Source: Synanceia verrucosa
Taxonomy: Eukaryota > Chordata > Actinopteri > Perciformes > Synanceiidae
Assembly: GCA_029721515.1 (NCBI GenBank)
Contig: CM056559.1
Coordinates: 10,576,501-10,640,500 of the forward strand
DNA: 64,000 bases
Direction: 5' to 3'
Positions 25,641-38,400 of this stretch are shown one piece after another (positions within the stretch are counted from its first letter, which is position 1; each line of letters starts with the position of its first letter). The notes under the pieces are model-generated. The model was not told the DNA's origin, ran no database searches, and was given only the letters and a program-made list of their open reading frames with translations. The translations under genes were made by a program, and so were the position numbers.

Positions 25641-26440
25641 CTTTCAAACCAATTTTAAATGGTAAATTTAACGAAAAAAAAAACACAGTTACAGCTACAT
25701 GTGCATCATTACAGTAAATGCCACAGATACTGTGTTGTTGGACTGAGACTGAAGTTACCTCAACAGTCCACATGATGGTGTCATAACAATTATATATGAA
25801 TGATTAGTGAGGAAACATGAGGACTGTCATTTGACAATGATAAGAAAGACACTTCCAACTGAAACTAAAGTCACATTCTGCCTTTAATCAATGAAAATTC
25901 AAAGCCAGTTTTACTTTTTATTGTTTTTTTTAGCATAAGGTCAACAGATGTATGCATATAATTATGAAGTAGACCACACAAATTGTAATAATGTGTGATA
26001 TATATACATATAATACACAGAGTATTGCATATGTTTTAGTATTTCACAGCATAATGTCAGTTACCAGAATCATAAATGATCTAATAAGACTGCCAAACAC
26101 ATTGAAGATAATCATAAACCTGAACTACTTCAGGTTTTTCTGACATTACACTGCTTTCTCTGCTTTCTCTGTGAAAATATAATCAGAACAGGAGTTTCTT
26201 CATGCTGATGATGGACAAAGCAATAGACTGTAAGCTGTAAATAATGAACATCATGAATGTTCTTTCAGTCCCAGACCAATCAGACAGGTAAAGAGTAAGA
26301 TGAAAACCATGAAATAATTATACAACAATACATGTAATTATCATGTTAATCAACCACCTTATGGAAAGTGCCTCCTTACTGGAAAACTGGTTTCCCTGCT
26401 ATGGAAAAGCAAACAATCACACAATATCTATGCAAACAGT

Positions 26441-26690
26441 TAGGGGTGTAACTAATGATTATTTTGAATATTAGTTAATATGTTGATTATACAATCAATG
26501 TGATTATTTAAACTATTAAAAAAACAGAAAATTGTGAAAAATCCCTGTTAATCTAAAATCAAATGATATTTAATACAATGACAACACTAACATTTGACCT
26601 TTGACCTTTTTGCTAAATAATTGACTTAATGAAGTGATTTCCCTAAAAGGGTTGCTGATTAATTTTGTTGTCAAATCTATGAGAATCTAT
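26441..26690. repeat. Degenerate interspersed repeat (probable MITE)
   Basis: The stretch starts taggggtgtaactaatgatt and continues with AATTATTT- and GTCAGAAAA-like words. This resembles the common fish family that starts agggctgcaactaacgatta. A partial relative follows at 26788-26860 and another copy lies at 45037-45300. The ends are too eroded to define a target duplication. Confidence 0.45.
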
Positions 26691-26976
26691 AAACAACATT
26701 TCTTTCTGTCTCTCTGTTTCAGAGATGACGTGTATGTGCAATAGTCAGCTAATACACTAATAGTCTAATGTATACTTGTATATATGTAGGCGCAGCTAAT
26801 AATTATTTTAATAATTGATTGACCGTTTGGTTGGTAAAATAATCAACAAATAGTCTAATTATATACCACCACTACTACTACTATTAATATCATAGAATAA
26901 AGGCATAGGGAATCTGTGGAATTTTTTTTAATGTTTCTTCTTTTTGTGACGTTTTGAAATTCACCCACTACTGTTG

Positions 26977-26981
<5 letters not shown>

Positions 26982-27052
<71 letters not shown>
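26982..27052. repeat. AT dinucleotide microsatellite, 71 bp
   Basis: An uninterrupted AT tract between tlcd5 and arhgef12. It is self-complementary and likely to be length-polymorphic. Confidence 0.95.
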
Positions 27053-27055
<3 letters not shown>

Positions 27056-27194
27056 ATGATTAATGGACTAATCTGTACAGGACCAATGGAAAAATACATG
27101 AAATGCAGTATCATAAATGTCATACTATAGTCACAAACAATAATCAGTGATGGTATCACAGTTCTTGTCGGTATAATGCTGGTGTTACTTCGCA

Positions 27195-28586
27195 GCGGTG
27201 CTCTCTGACATTACACTGAAACAAAATGAGTTTTCCCATCTCCCGGCGGAAGTGGTTAGTGGAAGCGCTTCTGGACTCCAACAGCTAGCTGGCTAGGGCG
27301 TTGCTAGCGGCAGAAAGTGGGATTTTTGGTACCTTTCCGCAAGTTCTAGTCTAGTACAAATAATGTTGTGCGTTGGAAAAAACGGCGTTTGATGTTCGCT
27401 TAAAGTTTTAAGCGTCTCGGTGGCTTTTCGCTGTTGTTTACAGAGGACTGACGTTACTTTCTGTCCCGTTAGCTGGCCACATAGCTAGCCTGCTTCCATC
27501 CACGGGAATTCTGCCGAGAAACGACTCAAATCTGGCAACATGGAGTCAAGGAGCGTTGAGCTGTGCTAGCCGACTTCACTGGACTTTTCTTCCCTCAAGG
27601 AGACTTTTTGAAGGACATAACAGGGAGACGTATTGAAAGCCAGACAACATTCATGCCGTGTTGTGTGTATATTTTCGGTCGTTGGCCGGCTCATTGTTGT
27701 GAACGGCAGTTTGCTTAGTTTGCACTCGAAACAAGAGCATACGAGGCAAAGTTTTCTGCTGAAAGAGCTCATCTGTTTTGTTAGCTGGTAGCTGGTGAGA
27801 TTCAACGCCAGCCAGTTTTCCGTAAGGAAGGGGTTTATTACTCGACCGTCTAACAAATTTTGTTCTGAATCTGACGTCTTACGCCGGTATAACATTAGCT
27901 GCAGTTGCTAATTTGTAACACGGGTCGTTTAAACTCTGCATCGAGCGATTCTCATGGTCACGGGAGAGTCGTCCCCACAGCCGCAGACAGGCATTTCTGG
28001 GAGCAGGGAATACCAAATGGGATTGGAGGAATTTCTAGCATCTTTAAGGATCATTTAGCTGCCATTCAGCTGAACTGGGGTGGTGGCAGACGGACTACAT
28101 CGCAGGGCCAAGGTGTCTGTTACATTGGAATACATATTGTTTACACGTTTCATATCGGCGGAAAAAACTGAATGGATGTGAACGCAACGGATTCATACAA
28201 GGAGTTCATGCATGCACGACAGGTTGTGCCAGCTCACGCAGTATATTTATTCTTGTTGCCAAAATATTGTTTATAGACGGGGAAGGATATCATCTGACTG
28301 CACTGCTAAAACGACAAGAGGCCCCGATTCATTTTTAAGGTCTGCACTTCAGTTTTGACAAGGAGTATTGGCTATCAGATAGCGTCTATGTGTTTTATCA
28401 TCTAGTGTTTGGACGTGCTTTGCAAACAAACCCAACAGTGTCCTATCCATTTTTCAACATTATTGTCAAAACCCCTGCCTACTTCAGACTTATGCCAGAG
28501 AAGGACGCTTCAGGAAATCGCCTCATCACACTCTGGAAAATGTTAATCGGATATAATTTGCTGCAAATCTAGAAACCGGAAGCCCA
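27195..28586 (+). promoter_or_regulatory. Probable arhgef12 promoter and long 5' UTR
   Basis: CpG-richer sequence precedes the arhgef12 ATG. Repeated GCTAGC, TTAGC and AGCTGG words cluster at 27280-27313, 27467-27498 and 27555-27800. Upstream ATGs open short frames, for example 27540 (9 codons), 28172-28276 (34 codons) and 28492-28572 (26 codons, ending 14 nt before the main ATG). The transcription start and any introns in this stretch are unknown, so whether these are true uORFs is inference. Confidence 0.5.
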
Positions 28587-31500
28587 ATGAGTGACACACA
28601 GTCCAGCTTCACTGACAGGTACAGTAAATAATGCACAAAGTGATTCTCCACAGGATTAAAGCATAAGCCTATCATTTTGTTGGAAGTTACTTGATTTATT
28701 GTTGTGATGATACTAATCTGAAACGCAACCCACATTTGAATGTTGAAAATGTGCTTTACGTGGTCCAAGTGAAGCTCTTCTTTGTGGTGCTGTGCTTAGT
28801 AATAATAACTGTGTCATGCAGTCTAATTACTAAGGAAGGACATCAGATCTCGATGGAAACTCTGCTGATCTCAGCACGGGTAATGGAGTTCTCTGCAGAC
28901 AGTAAAGTAGTACTTGTATGTCCAAGGATTGAGAGGGCCTGCCTCTGTTTGTGTGCCAGGGAACAGCCGTCTGTGATCCCTGTACACCTTCCAACATCCC
29001 TATTACCTCTAAGCCTCTAAAGCTAACCTTCTCCTACACCTATTAAAACAATCTCCAGATTTAGACAACACTGTAGCTTTGTCACTAATCACCTTATGTG
29101 AGGTTTCTGTCAACTTATATTCAAAGACAAGAGACTGTTGCTCAGGCAACCAGGCTAAGTACTTTGTCACGGCCTGAATAATACACTAAATAGTAGTGAG
29201 GGACCACTCTGTATCATCCTTATATATTATCATATGAATTGTTGATAATCGGTCATGGCATTAGCACAAAGTTGAATTCCCCCATGATTTGGTGTACCTG
29301 GACAAGAAAGTGGTTTCTCCTCTCAATTTGACACACTCTGGCAGTGGAAACAGAGAAGTGAAGCTGTTGCATTACATCAGGCCTCTCCACCTGAATCCCA
29401 CATACCTGCCAGGAGAGCAGGCCAAGACAGTGGAATGTGGTCGGTGGATTCGGAGCAGAGGGAAGCTTTTATTACTACACAGGTTGGGATCTGAAAAATC
29501 CTCTTGGCCAGGTCACAAGCTAGAGGCTGAAGCCCAACCCCATTTTACATCATGACCCTCCTCCCCCACTCCAATGAAAAACCATTTATTGTGTTTTTTT
29601 TTTTTAAACTAGCATTACCACAACACTATCTGTGACGCTGTTAACTAAGCTGGTGTAGGTACATTCATGTCTCTTGTTGCTTTTATCAGTAAAGTGAACA
29701 AATCAGTGCTTTTCAATTACTACAACAAACAAAATGGGGTTTATTGGCAAATAAATCTAATGCCTTGATCACCTATTGCTAGTTGCTGTTAGTACAGCAT
29801 TTGGCCATGTAAGATTTGCTGCTACGGGGGAAACTTTGAGACATGTATGTAATTTGTTGTCTATTCGTCTTCCCTTGGAAGTATGTTGGCTGATATCTTT
29901 ATATTGATTCTGTGCATCTGTTTGTTTGCTTTCACTTGTCTTAAATTTGTCACTTTACCAGTAGAGCATGATGCAGGTATGTGTTAATACAAAAAAAAGC
30001 AAAACAATGTGACAGCAGTTGGTCCACTGCGCAGGCAACTAGCTTTATACCTGAGATGCACAGCAGCAGTTTTCAGGGTGTTTTCTACAGTGGTTGACAA
30101 TGACTTTATTGATCAGCGGTGTTGTTTCTCTCCCCCTCTCTCCTTGAGTCTATCTGCATTTCCCTGTCCTTGCCTTCTCTCCCTCCATGTATAGCGTTGC
30201 ACATTTTGTTTTCGCTCTGTTGGCTATGGTGGGAGCATGAATCCAACATCTATTGGGGTTGGGCCGCTAGCCTATGGGTCAGTTTAGTGTGCTGTTAGCT
30301 CTTTGTCATAGAGTTTTGCTGATCTCCACGTTTTTTTCCCACCCCCCCTGAGGCCCTCCCGGGAAGTGGTGGTGCTGGTGACATCACTAATAGTAAACAA
30401 TAGCTTTTACTGGGAGCAAACTGGCTGTCTGCTGTATGTTCCTCTCTACATCAGGTACATTCAGGGAGACTGCTCGTCACTTTTACCCTATTTGAGGAGC
30501 AGTGCTATGTCTGTGGCTAGTTAATAATAATAATAGGGTTACTACTAAAATGTCATTAATTCATTAATTGTCATTGATTCTAACACATCTGTTGATTATG
30601 TGAATGACTGGGCGATAAAACATTTAGTCTTCCCAATTTAACAGAAACTACAATGGTATCTTCCAATTGTTGAATTGGTTGTTCCAACGGCCCCAAAAAC
30701 TGAAGAACATTTGCTTCACAATGTTTCACAAAACTGTAAAATAACTCATTTGAGGTTCTGCAACCAGCAAATGTTCACAAATTGAAATTACGGTAAAATG
30801 AATATCAATTGTTATGACCAATAAAATAATGATGTCAACACTAACCGATAATAGCATGGAACTGGGGCTGATTTGCCTTATGCTGCAGTGGAACAGTTTC
30901 CTCATGAGAAATGTTTCCAGGAATATGTCTGACAGATCGGTCTGCTTGTATGCGTCTCCTGTATCTGGCATCCCTCCCTTTTAATGCAGTATGCTTCTAC
31001 TCCATCTAGTCAGCACTGATGCTCGTGAAGCTGTGTCAGCTGCTCTGAACTTTGCATTAAAGTGATTGATTAGGAGTGCCAAGGCTCCAGCTCAGCATGC
31101 AGTAGGGAAGGGTGGTATTTATACACTTAACATATTTAAAGGATGTCTGAGATCTGACATGATAAGACATAAGTTTTGCAGGTTGACTTCTAAATTAATT
31201 TATCAATAAATATAACAGATAACAGATCAGGATAAGCAGCTGTGAGATATATCCAAGTAGAACTAAATTTAATGGTTCCAGCTTTTTCAGTATAAAGACG
31301 CGACCTTTCACCAATCAATCATTCAATCAATTAAAATATTAAATAGTTACATAAATTATTAATACCTCTGCATTTGAAAGAGTGATTGATTTTTGAAGTT
31401 GTCAGGGAATTCACTTTGTCCCTTACTGTATGTTTAAATTCAGGAGCAGAGACAACTTCCTCTGGCTAGTTTTCAAAAAACCCCACTTGTTGTAGCCTGT

Positions 31501-34500
31501 AGGCTTGTAGTTTTGCAGCATTTTTTGCTCTCAGCAAGCTCTTGCCAGCCTAAATATTCCCAGGTTGCTGCCAGCAGATGCATTTTAATTATTTCTTGGC
31601 TCAAAATATGACTTTCTTACCACAGACATGCTTTTGTTTTCAAATGAATAGATAATAAAAACTTCACACTTTAGAATTATTTGCTGTTAGATTTGTTTTT
31701 ATGTTTACAATGTAGTCAAACATACAAAACAATACATACAAAATAGAAGAACAGATATTTTTTTTTTTTTTTTTACAATATGCAAGAGCAAAATTTTTGT
31801 GTGCTCAAAAGTGAGAGCACTGCACAAGAGTTTGAGGAACAACCAACTACAGTTGGCATCTTTCCTTTCATCTGTGCTAAATATCCATCTATGGTAAATA
31901 TGGAGGAGAAAGTGTTTATATTCGAGCATGGTTACCCAGAGTTTTACAATCTGTCCCATGGACAAAATTTTAATGATATAATAGCATTAAATAATTTAAT
32001 GGTGGTTGCTTAGCAAATTCAGGCGCAACCTGCCTCCACGCCCTTGACAATTGGCACAGTTGACACCTAGAGCCAGACTAACGTGCGTTGTGTTTCCTAG
32101 GTGGTTAAAGATGCAGCATTTGTCCTATGGCTCATGCAAATCAAACACAGCAGCTGTGCAAAAAAGAGTATATTAAGAATTGGTTCAGATTGTGTTAGAA
32201 AGGCATTGATTCCACCACAGTAAAGTGGGAGGTTGTGGTTTTTGACATTGCATTATACTGAAAGGTGTCCTCCATGATTAAAACATCAAAGTATAAAAGC
32301 TCCATTTATCCATAGTTGTCAGTTGTCCCAAGTTGGTCTTGCTGTGTTTGATATTAATATATATCGCATGTAATTATTTTGTATAGTGGTTTGTGTCAGA
32401 TCCTATATCGAGTCAAAATGAATATGAACAGTTGTAACTTGTTAGTAGCATAATTAACTAGTTTATAGGGAAACGTCTTCATCCGTAACTGTGATACTCT
32501 GACTCCTTTCAGTAGGCATTTCCTTCCTCCCACAACAGTCGTCCTGTATTCTGTGTCATGTCAGAGACATCTACTTAGTAATGTCAATTATGGTTTTAAA
32601 GCACAGCACTAATTAACTGGTGCGTTTTTCTGTGTTGTCATTTCACCTTGTGCCACCCTGGAGTTATTCTACCATTGCAATTACAGTCGTCAGTGATGCA
32701 TTTAACACGGTGTTCTGGAAATAATTTTGTCATTGACAATGTTTCGGTGGATGGTTTTTGTGCAGCAAAAGCACTCCAATATCCCTAGTAAGTTTTCCTT
32801 ATGGATGTGAGAAAAGTGAACTCAGTAATTTTTTATAAGTACCAATGGTCGGCACAGAATGACTGACCAAATTCTTAGTTTTGTTTATTTCTAGACTTTA
32901 AATGGGGATCTGGAGAAGACTCACACCTTGATGTTACTTTGACAGACACACACCAACTCTCACCATTCATTCTTGCCAGGTCCCATTTCACTCCTTTTCA
33001 CACACTCGTTCAATAGCATTCATCACCACAGATTCCCTATGCCTCCAGGTAGGGAGTATTTACTGTTGCGTCAAATTTTCCTTCACCAATTAGTATAAAG
33101 TTGTGTGTGTGTGTGTGTGTTTTATCTTAGTCAGCCTGGCTAAAGGGGACAAAATGGACACAGAGATAGAACAAGAGAGGGAGATGGCAGAGAGGAAAAG
33201 AAACAGGCGATGCCCTGGGGGTAGTGATGTTGGAGTGTGGGTGAAGTCTAGGCCTTAGTCTGCGCTCTGAGTGTTGGGGCAGTTGGGGGGGTCTATCACC
33301 CAGCCCTGTGATGCTGATGCTTGTGGACACCCTCTACAATCAGGCCCTCTTAACCAATAGAGCTTCATGGCCCAAGCATTACTTTCACTTCATAAAAGAC
33401 AGGGTCGCAACAATACAGAAAAAGGGGACAAGGAGTGGAGATATGTCTTACCCAAGTGACATGTCCTCACGTGTCCATTTACATGTTTCGTAGACATGAA
33501 CTAGGCTAGTGCCTTCAAGCTAACTGACACAATGATCAGCAGCCTGCACTGTGAGACCAAGAGATGAGATGCTGGGGATTGATATCTGGCTGTTAAAATC
33601 CTTATTTCACATTTACATTGATTCTGTAAATATACATACAATACGTGTTTGTTCTTTTTTGCATACATGATTATGCCTGGGCAGTCTTTTTTTAGTAGGA
33701 AATAGATGGTTGATGTGCCCTTCCTTACAGGAGAGGCTGTATTATAGAGACACCAGCAGCCTGCTGCAGCACTGTGATTTATCTTTCACTGCCTGTTTCT
33801 GCTGATTCAGGTGTGACCAGGCAGACTAGCACACCCCTCCTTTTTCTCGATAAGAACCAGTGTCAGAACGCAGGCTCTGTCACCAATCTGCAGTAGTTCC
33901 TGCTTTTTGCATGACTTCACTGTCTATTAATGGGAGAAAGCTACAGGAAAAAAGGAAGGTGAGAAAGAGAAAGTAGGGATGTACCTTTGCTTGTCCCATG
34001 GGTGTCCTGATGGTTTCCCTCAGTGATAAATCACTCAGAATATTAAGTATTACCTCACATTCACAGAGCTAGATATCTTTAGCGAGTGTAGTAGATGGAA
34101 TACTTTATAGCTTGATGCATGATGCATCTCCAATGGGCTTTTAGTAAAGACTGCACCGGCTTAAATATAATCATAAGTCTGCTTCTAACAGCCATTAATA
34201 GATCATTGCGATCGCTGGGTGATACCACATCATGCATGGAAAGTCTGTTATTCCAGGTGTCCCGTATAGACTCTTCAACATACCCTATATTGTAAAGCTA
34301 AAGTTGAATTAAGGAATGAATGAATGTTACATTATGTCTTACATTACATCATGTGCTCTGACTTATGTGCATGCGACAGACGAAGCATTATCATACATGT
34401 TAACACTAATAAGTCTTACACAATAAACAAAAAAAACACAATAAGGCTTATTTTTGTCTATCTCGTGCCTTATATACAAAAAGAAAGAAAAATAAAAGAA

Positions 34501-35380
34501 TCCCCTACATTTTTCTGCTTAATCCTTTTATATTTCAACCATTTAACATTATAATCCTTTATTATTTTATATTTCACTGCTTTTTTTAAAAAAAATCAAC
34601 AGAGATTAACACAATTTAAATTTATCACTAAATCCATTCCATAATTCCAAAATCTAAAAATGAAACATCTGTATTTTCTCTTAATTAAAAAAAAATACTG
34701 GATACCAGTTGGATACGGCTTTTATTGTGAGATACGACTCTGATAAGATAATCCTTATCTTATCTTATCTTATGGTATTATAAGGGAGAAATACAATATA
34801 TACAAAGTTAACGACAAAACGGAAGCTTTCAGGGTTTTTTGTGACAGGGCTTATGACTAGCAGCAGTGTGATCGGTCTGTGGACGGCATGTCGAACCACC
34901 TTTCCTCTCCCAGTGCTGGAGGATGGCAGACAGCATAGCGTGAAGAAATGTCTATCCCCCGGCCCTCATGTCAGGAATCCTGATGAGGTTTATTGGGGCA
35001 GAAAGGGCACTGTTTTCCCCCTGAGGCTGTAGCTTGAGCTCCAGAGCTATTGCTCTTGTCTCTCTAACACAAACCACACCTCTCTCTCTCTTTCTCTCTT
35101 TCTGTCTCATACACTCACGTAATGCTCTCTTTCTTTACATCCAGTATCAACAATGGGGCATGACTGCTCTGCCAAGGCCATACGGTGAGAGTGGCATCAG
35201 TGTGTTTGATATTAAATGGTCTGTAATACAGAAGGTGGTTTAAAGAAGGACTATCACTATATGGGCGTAGACTGCTTTTTTTCTCAGTGGCAGGGAGTGG
35301 AAAGGAGTGACGTAATGCTGGCTGTGTATTTGTGTGTGCACCCACATTGTGTGACTCAGGTATATAGATTAGATAACACG

Positions 35381-35431
<51 letters not shown>

Positions 35432-38400
35432 TTCTCTCCCATTTGAAGGCTGCAGGCTTGAATCAGGCTGTTGAAGAGCCTGTATCATTACACCATTGAG
35501 ATAGAATCACAGACCAGTTTTTTTTTTGTTTTTTTTTTTTTATAAAGAGGTTGCATGAATGGTTGGCTGGAGCTATTGCCAGTTCCATAAGGTTACGTGG
35601 CAGGCCACAGAGTGGCATGACTCAGCACAAAACCCAGCTGAGGACATTGTGCTGTCACCACAGTTACATTCACTACAGTCTAGGCCAGGTTTCCCTGGTG
35701 TGATCTACCATCTGAGGATTTGCATTTGCAGGGTGCAAGGTTATGTTGTATTTCACCTCCTGGAATGAAACACACCTCAGTCTGATCTCTGCAGCCTGAA
35801 GGCAACTCCTAAAACTGTCCAAACCTCTCCTAGTTTCAGACAGGCCCCACCACTCCCAGTCCCAACAACACCTGTGCTGTTAGCTGCTTTTTCAGATTAC
35901 TACAGTTTGATTACTCAGTTTACAGTTTCTTTTTATGTGTTGGATCTAGAATATTAAATTAGTCTTGTGAGCTTTTCTATATATACACCATTATCTTCTT
36001 AGACTGCCTCTTAGAGGAACCGAGAGTAACCTGAAGTGCTTCCCCCTGAATCTTGCATGAGCTGGTCTAGTTCCTTATTGTTCACTGTTTTCCTTCCGCT
36101 TCAGTTTGGGAGACCCGTTCACAGAAATGTCTGTGTGTCAGAGTCCTGCTCCCTCAGGGACGCTCATTCCTCCCTCCTTCACTACTTTTTCTTTCTCTCA
36201 TGCTCAGGTCTAGTCTGGTCCCGGGCCTCTCTTGCTGCCACTGTTGCTGCAGTTGGCCCAGCTCTGCCACAGTTTTCCATCAAAACACCAAACCTCAATG
36301 GAGCATTCAAGCCCAGGCCCGCTCCAGCGCTGCCCCTCCCTCCCATCCCACTCTGCTCTGACTCTGCCTTCTCTCTCTCTCTCTCTCTCTCTCACTGCCT
36401 GCTCATTTAATGGGCCCATCCAGGAAGACGTCCTAGCTCAGGCTTGAAGACTTTTATAGCTAGATCTGAAGAATTGAATGAGCTGAGGAAAATCTATCTG
36501 TAGGGTTTCTGGAAAAATGCCCCTGTTTTAGCATATTGTTGTCATAGTTTCTCCTATACAACGTACAGTTGTACATACATACAGTTAACAATTGCTACAG
36601 CAGAGCAAAGACTTTTATAGGCTGTTTATTGATCTAACTTGACTCAATTATCATTAGTAACGTGTTACAGTAACTAATACTCTAACACATTACTCTTTAA
36701 ATAAACGCAGTCACAGTTAAAATATGGTGCATTTGTCCATTACTTGGTAAGTGATTTCCTGATTAATGAATTCAGATAGCTTTCATTCATGCTCTCTGAT
36801 GTCTCTAGGGATGGGGGGACATGTCCCCCTCAGATTCACAGTGACACCTATCTGTCCCCACACTTTCCCAGCATCAGGCCACAAACATCAGTAAAACAGA
36901 GCATAAATGTCATTGCAGCAACACTGGGAGCATGGCGTTTGGGGGTTTCGACTAATGGTTGAAGTTGTGCACAAATTAGGGCTGTGTGACGGTATGGATT
37001 TTTTTATTACCGCGGTGATAAAGCACCCAATTAATGAGGTATGGCAGTTTACTGCGGTATCTCTATACCGGTGATGCAGTTATCATCCCAGCCCTAACAC
37101 AAATGTACACACAAAGTACCTGTGAAGTCTGATCTCCACTTTGGAAAGTCAAATTAATATCACCAACCCAGCAGAATTCATGCTATCTGCTACTGACGTA
37201 AACAGTAGCTACATGTTTTGTTGTACATGTCTAAGGTTTGAAGTGCTGGGAGCACTCAACTTTGAGGTTACGTTGGTCTGAGCTCCACGTTCTGAATGAA
37301 ACAAGGTAAAACAAACTTTTTTTTTCATGATGAAATAGAGGGTGGCATGGTGGTGTAGTGGTTAGCATGGTTGCCTCACAGCAAGAAGGTACCAGGTTAA
37401 ATCCCGGCCCGGGGCCTTTCTGTGTGAAGTTTACATGTTCTCCCCGTCGTGGGTTCTCTCCGGGTACTCCGGCTTCCTCCCACCATCCAAAAACATGCAT
37501 GGGGATTAGGTTAATTTAATTTAAATTGACCGTAGGTGTGAGTGTGAGTGGTTGTCTGTCTCTATGTGTCCTGTGATGAGGTGGCGACTTGTCACTTGGC
37601 GAAAGAAGAGACTCTCTATTTCATCATGAAAAAAAAGTTTTTTTTTAATTTGTTCCATTCTTGTTTTTTCAGATGTAGAATAGAGGCCAGTTTCACCAAA
37701 ATCACCACTTTTTGTCCAGAATCCGTCCGTTTTGCTCTCTAAACGCGATCGTCTCCACTTCCTGCTTTGAATCTCTGTGGTGTATATTTACTCTTCATGT
37801 TTCGACTGCAAATCACAGAAGCCTCAAAATTACTCACAGGTTGCGGGAGACCCCGATCAGCGACTCGCTGCAGAAGAAACGCTGACATTGTGTTACGTCA
37901 GTGTCGCTCAATATGACCCTTAAGCTATGCAGTGACTGGAGTATATATATCCGTCAGGATTCAGCAAACATCTCCTCAGCATTTGCATAGTTACTATTAA
38001 TTAATTTAGTTACTATTCTATTTAATTGTTTGTTTCGACTGCATTTTTGCCACACAGGCACATATGCCTTAGTACAAGCCTTAGCTGTTGTTAGTATGAC
38101 TTTATACAGGAGCACCCATTACAAAATGCAACACACCTCTCACCCATGTTCCTTGCATTGTTTACATTCTAAGCAGGTTATCATGGGGAGCTTCATTGTG
38201 TCTATAATGAACTAACAAATGTGTTTTAGCTTTGCTATGTATCTTTCTGAACTGTATGTTTTACCCTGACATTCAAAAGGGCAGGGCAGCATGTAACAGT
38301 GTAAACAGGGAAAAGCAATGATGTGAGGATTGTGCTATGCTCTTTACCAGCATGAGTTAACATGTCAAGTGTGTATTTAAACGGCCCCTTTTGCACAAGT

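Larger units (their letters stand above)
25641..27190. other. Intergenic DNA between tlcd5 and arhgef12
   Basis: AT-rich sequence without coding potential. It carries two degenerate copies of an interspersed repeat (26441-26690 and 26788-26860) and a long AT microsatellite (26982-27052). Confidence 0.6.

Noticed and set aside
36036..36447. Frames of 124 and 71 codons in arhgef12 intron 1, considered as an alternative first exon
   Set aside because: They are Ser/Leu/Pro-rich and end in a CT tract. I see no convincing in-phase donor or family resemblance.
37341..37412. Possible functional tRNA gene
   Set aside because: A and B boxes are present, but the B box is degenerate, no cloverleaf with a proper anticodon arm is apparent, and the sequence continues into a known-type SINE body.
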